DNA of 7,932 bases from Pseudomonadota bacterium (GTDB lineage: Bacteria; Desulfobacterota; Anaeroferrophillalia; Anaeroferrophillales; Tharpellaceae). The stretch is from NCBI GenBank assembly GCA_015486505.1, contig WFRP01000110.1, forward strand, positions 1-7,932. The letters run 5' to 3'. Below, piece by piece: positions 6,350-7,932 of this stretch. The position numbers and the translations under genes were made by a program. The notes under the pieces were generated by a model. The model did not search any database and was not told the origin of the DNA. It worked only from the letters and a program-made list of their open reading frames with translations. Numbering within the stretch: position 1 is the stretch's first letter; every line of letters begins with the position of its first letter.

Positions 6350-7633
6350 CTATTTTTCGATTTCATTTTGTAACCTTGTCCACAACGGTTTAAGTTGTTT
6401 CTTTATTGCTCCTGACTCCATAATTTCAGCACTTTTCAATCCATACCTGACAAAATTTCTTCTGCCGAGATGTGAGTATCGTTCATAAATTTTTCTTTTG
6501 TAAAGAGCTTGCTTTGACTGACCATTATTTTTTCTTATCTCATTGTATTTTATTTTAGTCAATTTTGCTAACTTGACACCAGACTTCATTCGCTCGGAAA
6601 ACCTCGCAAGAGCAGCGGACCTAATTAATTTGTGCTGACCGTCAAAAATAAATCCGAGATACTGTAGAGGTTTGTCACAGGTCAGTTGCCCTTGAATAAT
6701 TTTGTATTCAGATGATTTGGTTTTGTCTTGATTTATATTGAGCTTTAATTTTTTGATTTCTCTGCTAATTATCTCAATAATTTCATCTTTTTTCGCAATG
6801 GGAACAATACATAAAATATCATCACAGTACCTGAAATAAGAACCATCAATTCGAGTCATTAAATTTGATATAATTTCATCAAATTGGGTCATATAAATAT
6901 TCGAAAGTAACGCACTTATTGGAGAACCTTGCGGAATGCCTTTTGAGGTATTGTTGACATTGATCATTCCACTGCTTCTTACAATTTTGCGAAATTGTTT
7001 AGGCTCGCAAATCCTTTGGTTACTCCTGGGCGGGTTGTTTTTTGAAATTCCAAAAGCTTGATATAATTTATCTTTGTTGACTTTTGAAAATTTTGTTAGA
7101 GATCTAAAGACCCTGTAATGATCTTCAGGCAATTGTTCAGTTTCAAGAATTCGGCACCACGACTCTTTAAGGATTGAATGATTTAAATTATCAAAAAAAC
7201 CTTCAATATCAAAGGCTATGGCCGCACAATCTTTTCTTTTTATGATTTCATTGAAAGCCTCATTGGCAAATTCAATATTATTTTTGCCGAGCTTTCTAAA
7301 AGCAAGGACGTTATTTTCTATTCCAATTCTCTTCAAAAGGCTTTCATAAGATTCACTTAGTAGATGGGCATAATATGTGTAGATATGCGAATCCACATGT
7401 GAAGCATATGAAACTGGCCTCAATTTTTCTTTAATGAATAGAGATTGCCCATCATCACCTTTACGAATTTTTTTGCTTTTGATTTCATAGGCGATGAAAG
7501 GATAAAAAGAGTGTCTTTTAACTCGCTCTGGTGAAGTGACAATTGATTCGGCCTGTTTAACACCTATAGGTAGGTCGAAATGGGTGTAGCCTCGTGCTTT
7601 ATACCAAGGGAAATCGTAAGTAGATATTGACAT
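6350..7633 (-). CDS. drt2: Antiviral reverse transcriptase, Drt2-like
   Basis: A 427-residue stand-alone reverse transcriptase of the defence-associated (UG2/DRT2-like) kind. RT motifs in order: N-terminal WYKARGYTHFD (10-20) and YASHVDSHIYTYYAH (76-90), motif A FDIEGFFDNL with Asp142, motif B KGIPQGSPIS (231-240), motif C YCDD (269-272, catalytic Asp271 and Asp272), and motif E-like LQYLGF (323-328). A basic alpha-helical tail follows, with no maturase, integrase or protease domain, so it is not a group II intron protein. DRT2 reverse transcriptases copy an ncRNA encoded just upstream into a repetitive cDNA that becomes a toxic gene upon phage infection. The 300 bp upstream here are gene-free and strongly structured, with a reconstructable neo gene. 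The start at 7633 has only a weak ribosome binding site. The gene is markedly AT-rich compared with the left part of the window, suggesting transfer. The Drt2 assignment rests on remembered family features plus the ncRNA context. Confidence 0.88.
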   Translation of the reverse strand: MSISTYDFPWYKARGYTHFDLPIGVKQAESIVTSPERVKRHSFYPFIAYEIKSKKIRKGDDGQSLFIKEKLRPVSYASHVDSHIYTYYAHLLSESYESLLKRIGIENNVLAFRKLGKNNIEFANEAFNEIIKRKDCAAIAFDIEGFFDNLNHSILKESWCRILETEQLPEDHYRVFRSLTKFSKVNKDKLYQAFGISKNNPPRSNQRICEPKQFRKIVRSSGMINVNNTSKGIPQGSPISALLSNIYMTQFDEIISNLMTRIDGSYFRYCDDILCIVPIAKKDEIIEIISREIKKLKLNINQDKTKSSEYKIIQGQLTCDKPLQYLGFIFDGQHKLIRSAALARFSERMKSGVKLAKLTKIKYNEIRKNNGQSKQALYKRKIYERYSHLGRRNFVRYGLKSAEIMESGAIKKQLKPLWTRLQNEIEK

Positions 7634-7655
7634 TCACAATCCATATAGGTTCTGC

Positions 7656-7702
7656 AAAACCGGAAGGGAATCGGACTGCGGCCATCCAAATATCCCTTCC
7701 GG
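7656..7702 (-). terminator. Terminal ncRNA hairpin, terminator-like
   Basis: A perfect 10-bp stem CCGGAAGGGA (7702-7693) with UCCCUUCCGG (7669-7660), extended inside by UUGGA/UCCGA, and followed by UUUU (7659-7656). It sits 22 bp before the reverse transcriptase ATG. It could form the 3' end of the ncRNA while letting some transcripts read through into the reverse transcriptase gene. Confidence 0.55.
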
Positions 7703-7728
7703 CTTAACCAAAGGTTTTCAACCCCATC

Positions 7729-7746
7729 CGTACCCAAAAAGGTACG
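7729..7746 (-). other. ncRNA hairpin 3' of the template
   Basis: In RNA sense CGUACC, loop UUUUUG, GGUACG: a perfect 6-bp stem about 9 nt beyond the jump site, between template and the terminal hairpin. It probably helps the reverse transcriptase hold the RNA and mark the template's 3' limit. Confidence 0.6.
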
Positions 7747-7766
7747 CGCCGCTACTGTACAGAATG

Positions 7767-7775
7767 TGTTATGCT
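7767..7775 (+). promoter_or_regulatory. Extended -10 half of the neo promoter
   Basis: TGTTATGCT, an extended -10 (TG-N-TATGCT). In the chromosome the -35 position 17 bp upstream (7747-7752) reads CGCCGC and would not work. Only the junction of two cDNA repeats supplies TTGACA at 17 bp. The predicted transcription start is near 7782. Confidence 0.68.
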
Positions 7776-7783
7776 AACACTAT

Positions 7784-7788
7784 GGAGG
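7784..7788 (+). promoter_or_regulatory. Ribosome binding site of neo
   Basis: GGAGG, 8 nt before ATG at 7797, just after the predicted transcription start. A strong, well-spaced site on the cDNA-sense strand within an otherwise non-coding region is itself evidence for a hidden gene. Confidence 0.7.
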
Positions 7789-7796
7789 ATATAATT

Positions 7797-7887
7797 ATGC
7801 TTATAGAAACATTACTAATCCCAACCATTTGCCGGATATCAAGATATCAGCGATGCCTGAGCATCAACTTTATGTTTGACATCCTGT
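7797..7887 (+). CDS. neo: Predicted neo never-ending ORF (one repeat, begins at ATG)
   Basis: Read on the cDNA strand, the frame from ATG 7797 has no stop to the template end at 7887. It continues in frame after the jump (7887 is equivalent to 7758) through 7758-7796 back to the same ATG, so the 43-codon unit repeats without end. The unit begins MLIETLLIPT ICR and ends YRMCYANTMEDII; it is rich in Leu/Ile with Arg and Tyr, compatible with helices. The chance of one frame of 43 random codons lacking a stop is about 0.13, so openness alone is weak; the weight comes from its agreement with the jump signals, promoter and ribosome binding site. A second in-frame ATG lies at 7782. In the studied DRT2 system such a protein arrests growth of infected cells. 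Caveat: without any jump this frame also stays open to the window edge. Confidence 0.68.
7876..7881 (+). promoter_or_regulatory. -35 half of the neo promoter
   Basis: A perfect TTGACA on the strand equal to the cDNA, near the end of the repeat unit. In the chromosome the hexamer 17 bp downstream (7899-7904, TTGTCT) is no -10 box, so it has no partner there. In a concatemer it lies exactly 17 bp before TATGCT of the next repeat (6 nt, 7882-7887, plus 11 nt, 7759-7769). Confidence 0.72.
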
Positions 7888-7894
7888 GCCATCC

Positions 7895-7914
7895 CCCGTT
7901 GTCTACACAACGGG
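7895..7914 (-). other. 5' hairpin of the ncRNA
   Basis: In RNA sense CCCGUUG, loop UGUAGA, CAACGGG: a perfect 7-bp stem at the predicted 5' end of the ncRNA and outside the template. It could protect the 5' end or bind the reverse transcriptase. Confidence 0.6.
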
Positions 7915-7922
7915 CAAAATCA

Positions 7923-7928
7923 ATAATA
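7923..7928 (-). promoter_or_regulatory. Candidate -10 box of the ncRNA
   Basis: TATTAT on the minus strand, 7 nt before G7915, the first base of the sequence leading into the 5' hairpin. The matching -35 would lie at or beyond base 7932, outside the window, so this cannot be confirmed. Confidence 0.4.
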
Positions 7929-7932
7929 TTTA

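Larger units (their letters stand above)
7755..7887 (-). repeat. Template-jump signals: ACAG repeated at both ends of the template
   Basis: In RNA sense ACAG occurs at 7758-7755 and 7887-7884. The second is the start of the 5' arm of the basal stem; the first lies directly after the end of the 3' arm, so folding brings the two side by side. Paired ACA triplets at the base of a stem are the jump signals described for the studied DRT2 system, as I recall. The arrangement here is the same in principle. Confidence 0.7.
7759..7887 (-). other. Predicted reverse-transcription template (129-nt repeat unit)
   Basis: The stretch of ncRNA predicted to be copied over and over. It is bounded by a 9-bp basal stem whose arms are ACAGGAUGU (7887-7879) and ACAUUCUGU (7767-7759), with one G-U pair. 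Copying runs from low to high coordinates, so the cDNA equals the plus strand. Reaching 7887, the new 3' end (CTGT) can re-pair with the ACAG that lies immediately outside the stem (7758-7755) and start another round. The unit is 129 nt, exactly 43 codons. Exact ends could shift by up to 4 nt within the shared tetranucleotide without changing the repeat. Inference from sequence; no cDNA data. Confidence 0.72.
7656..7915 (-). ncRNA. Candidate DRT2 template ncRNA
   Basis: A structured non-coding region directly upstream of, and in the same direction as, the reverse transcriptase. In RNA order it contains a 7-bp hairpin (7914-7895), a 9-bp basal stem (7887-7879 with 7767-7759), inner hairpins (7865-7852, 5 bp; 7851-7831, about 8 bp with one bulge; 7780-7766, 6 bp), a 6-bp hairpin (7746-7729), a small hairpin (7716-7706) and a long hairpin (7702-7660) followed by UUUU. 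Ends are inferred: the 5' end from a TATTAT box and the first hairpin, the 3' end from the terminator-like hairpin. DRT2 systems are known to need such an RNA as primer-free template. No reading frame in this direction explains the region. Confidence 0.8.

Noticed and set aside
6350..7633. Group II intron maturase or retron RT
   Set aside because: There is no maturase (X), DNA-binding or endonuclease domain and no intron domain V-like RNA. The upstream RNA lacks a clear retron a1/a2 arrangement and instead fits a DRT2 template.
7790..7795. Perfect TATAAT on the plus strand as the neo -10 partner of TTGACA
   Set aside because: It would need a repeat of about 108-110 nt, for which no suitable jump homology lies beyond the TTGACA, and it sits between the ribosome binding site and the ATG, so a transcript from it would lack the GGAGG.
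7765..7888. Alternative jump using TGTG at 7765-7768 and 7885-7888 (120-nt unit)
   Set aside because: It also keeps the frame open, but the junction then gives TTGACA-19-TATGGA at best, and TGTG at 7765 lies inside the basal stem rather than next to it. The 129-nt solution fits stem and promoter together. It remains the main competing model.
7797..7932. An ordinary small plus-strand gene starting at ATG 7797 and running off the window
   Set aside because: The frame is open and has a good ribosome binding site, but there is no -35 for the -10 in the chromosome, and the DNA beyond 7887 is better explained as the ncRNA's 5' hairpin. The bases beyond the window would settle it.

Overview
The window looks like a piece of chromosome from an anaerobic Gram-negative bacterium, most likely a deltaproteobacterium (Desulfobacterota-like). 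This is an inference from the mix of a GctA/GctB-type CoA-transferase, a classical two-domain rubrerythrin and DUF4143 ATPases; nothing here fixes the species. Base composition shifts along the window: the CoA-transferase and rubrerythrin genes are GC-richer, and the reverse transcriptase at the right end is visibly AT-rich, as expected of acquired defence genes.

Left part (1-2606): a minus-strand operon runs hotdog thioesterase -> CoA-transferase subunit A -> CoA-transferase subunit B (cut by the window edge). It looks metabolic: moving CoA between acids and hydrolysing acyl-CoA. Divergent from it, on the plus strand, is rubrerythrin, with a sigma70-type promoter, a candidate operator, a strong ribosome binding site and a clear intrinsic terminator.

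Middle part (2636-6148): two different AAA ATPases with DUF4143-type C-termini and one intact pRiA4b ORF-3 family gene, all on the minus strand. Between them lie two decayed fragments: the N-terminus of a second pRiA4b ORF-3 gene (about 3984-4104) and the extreme C-terminus of a second copy of the first ATPase (5466-5534). Together they suggest that a [pRiA4b ORF-3 + ATPase] pair was once duplicated, with the second ATPase now lying between the remains. The second ATPase has three short repeats spaced exactly 22 bp apart over its promoter.

Right part (6350-7932): this is the main discovery. A 427-residue reverse transcriptase of the antiviral Drt2 type is preceded by about 280 nt of highly structured, gene-free DNA that fits a DRT2 template ncRNA. 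Reading that DNA by hand, I can reconstruct a candidate neo (never-ending ORF) gene. A 9-bp basal stem (7759-7767 with 7879-7887) encloses the template, and the tetranucleotide CTGT (ACAG in the RNA) is repeated at both jump points (7755-7758 and 7884-7887). Jumping from one to the other gives a 129-nt repeat, exactly 43 codons. Concatenation joins a perfect TTGACA at the end of one repeat to an extended -10 TGTTATGCT at the start of the next, with exactly 17 bp between. It is followed by GGAGG, an 8-nt spacer and ATG, and by a frame that has no stop codon anywhere in the repeat, including across the junction. In the chromosome neither promoter half has a partner, so the gene would be silent until it is reverse transcribed. 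The published DRT2 mechanism (2024) is known; this locus, its repeat sequence and its predicted Neo peptide are inferred here from sequence alone.
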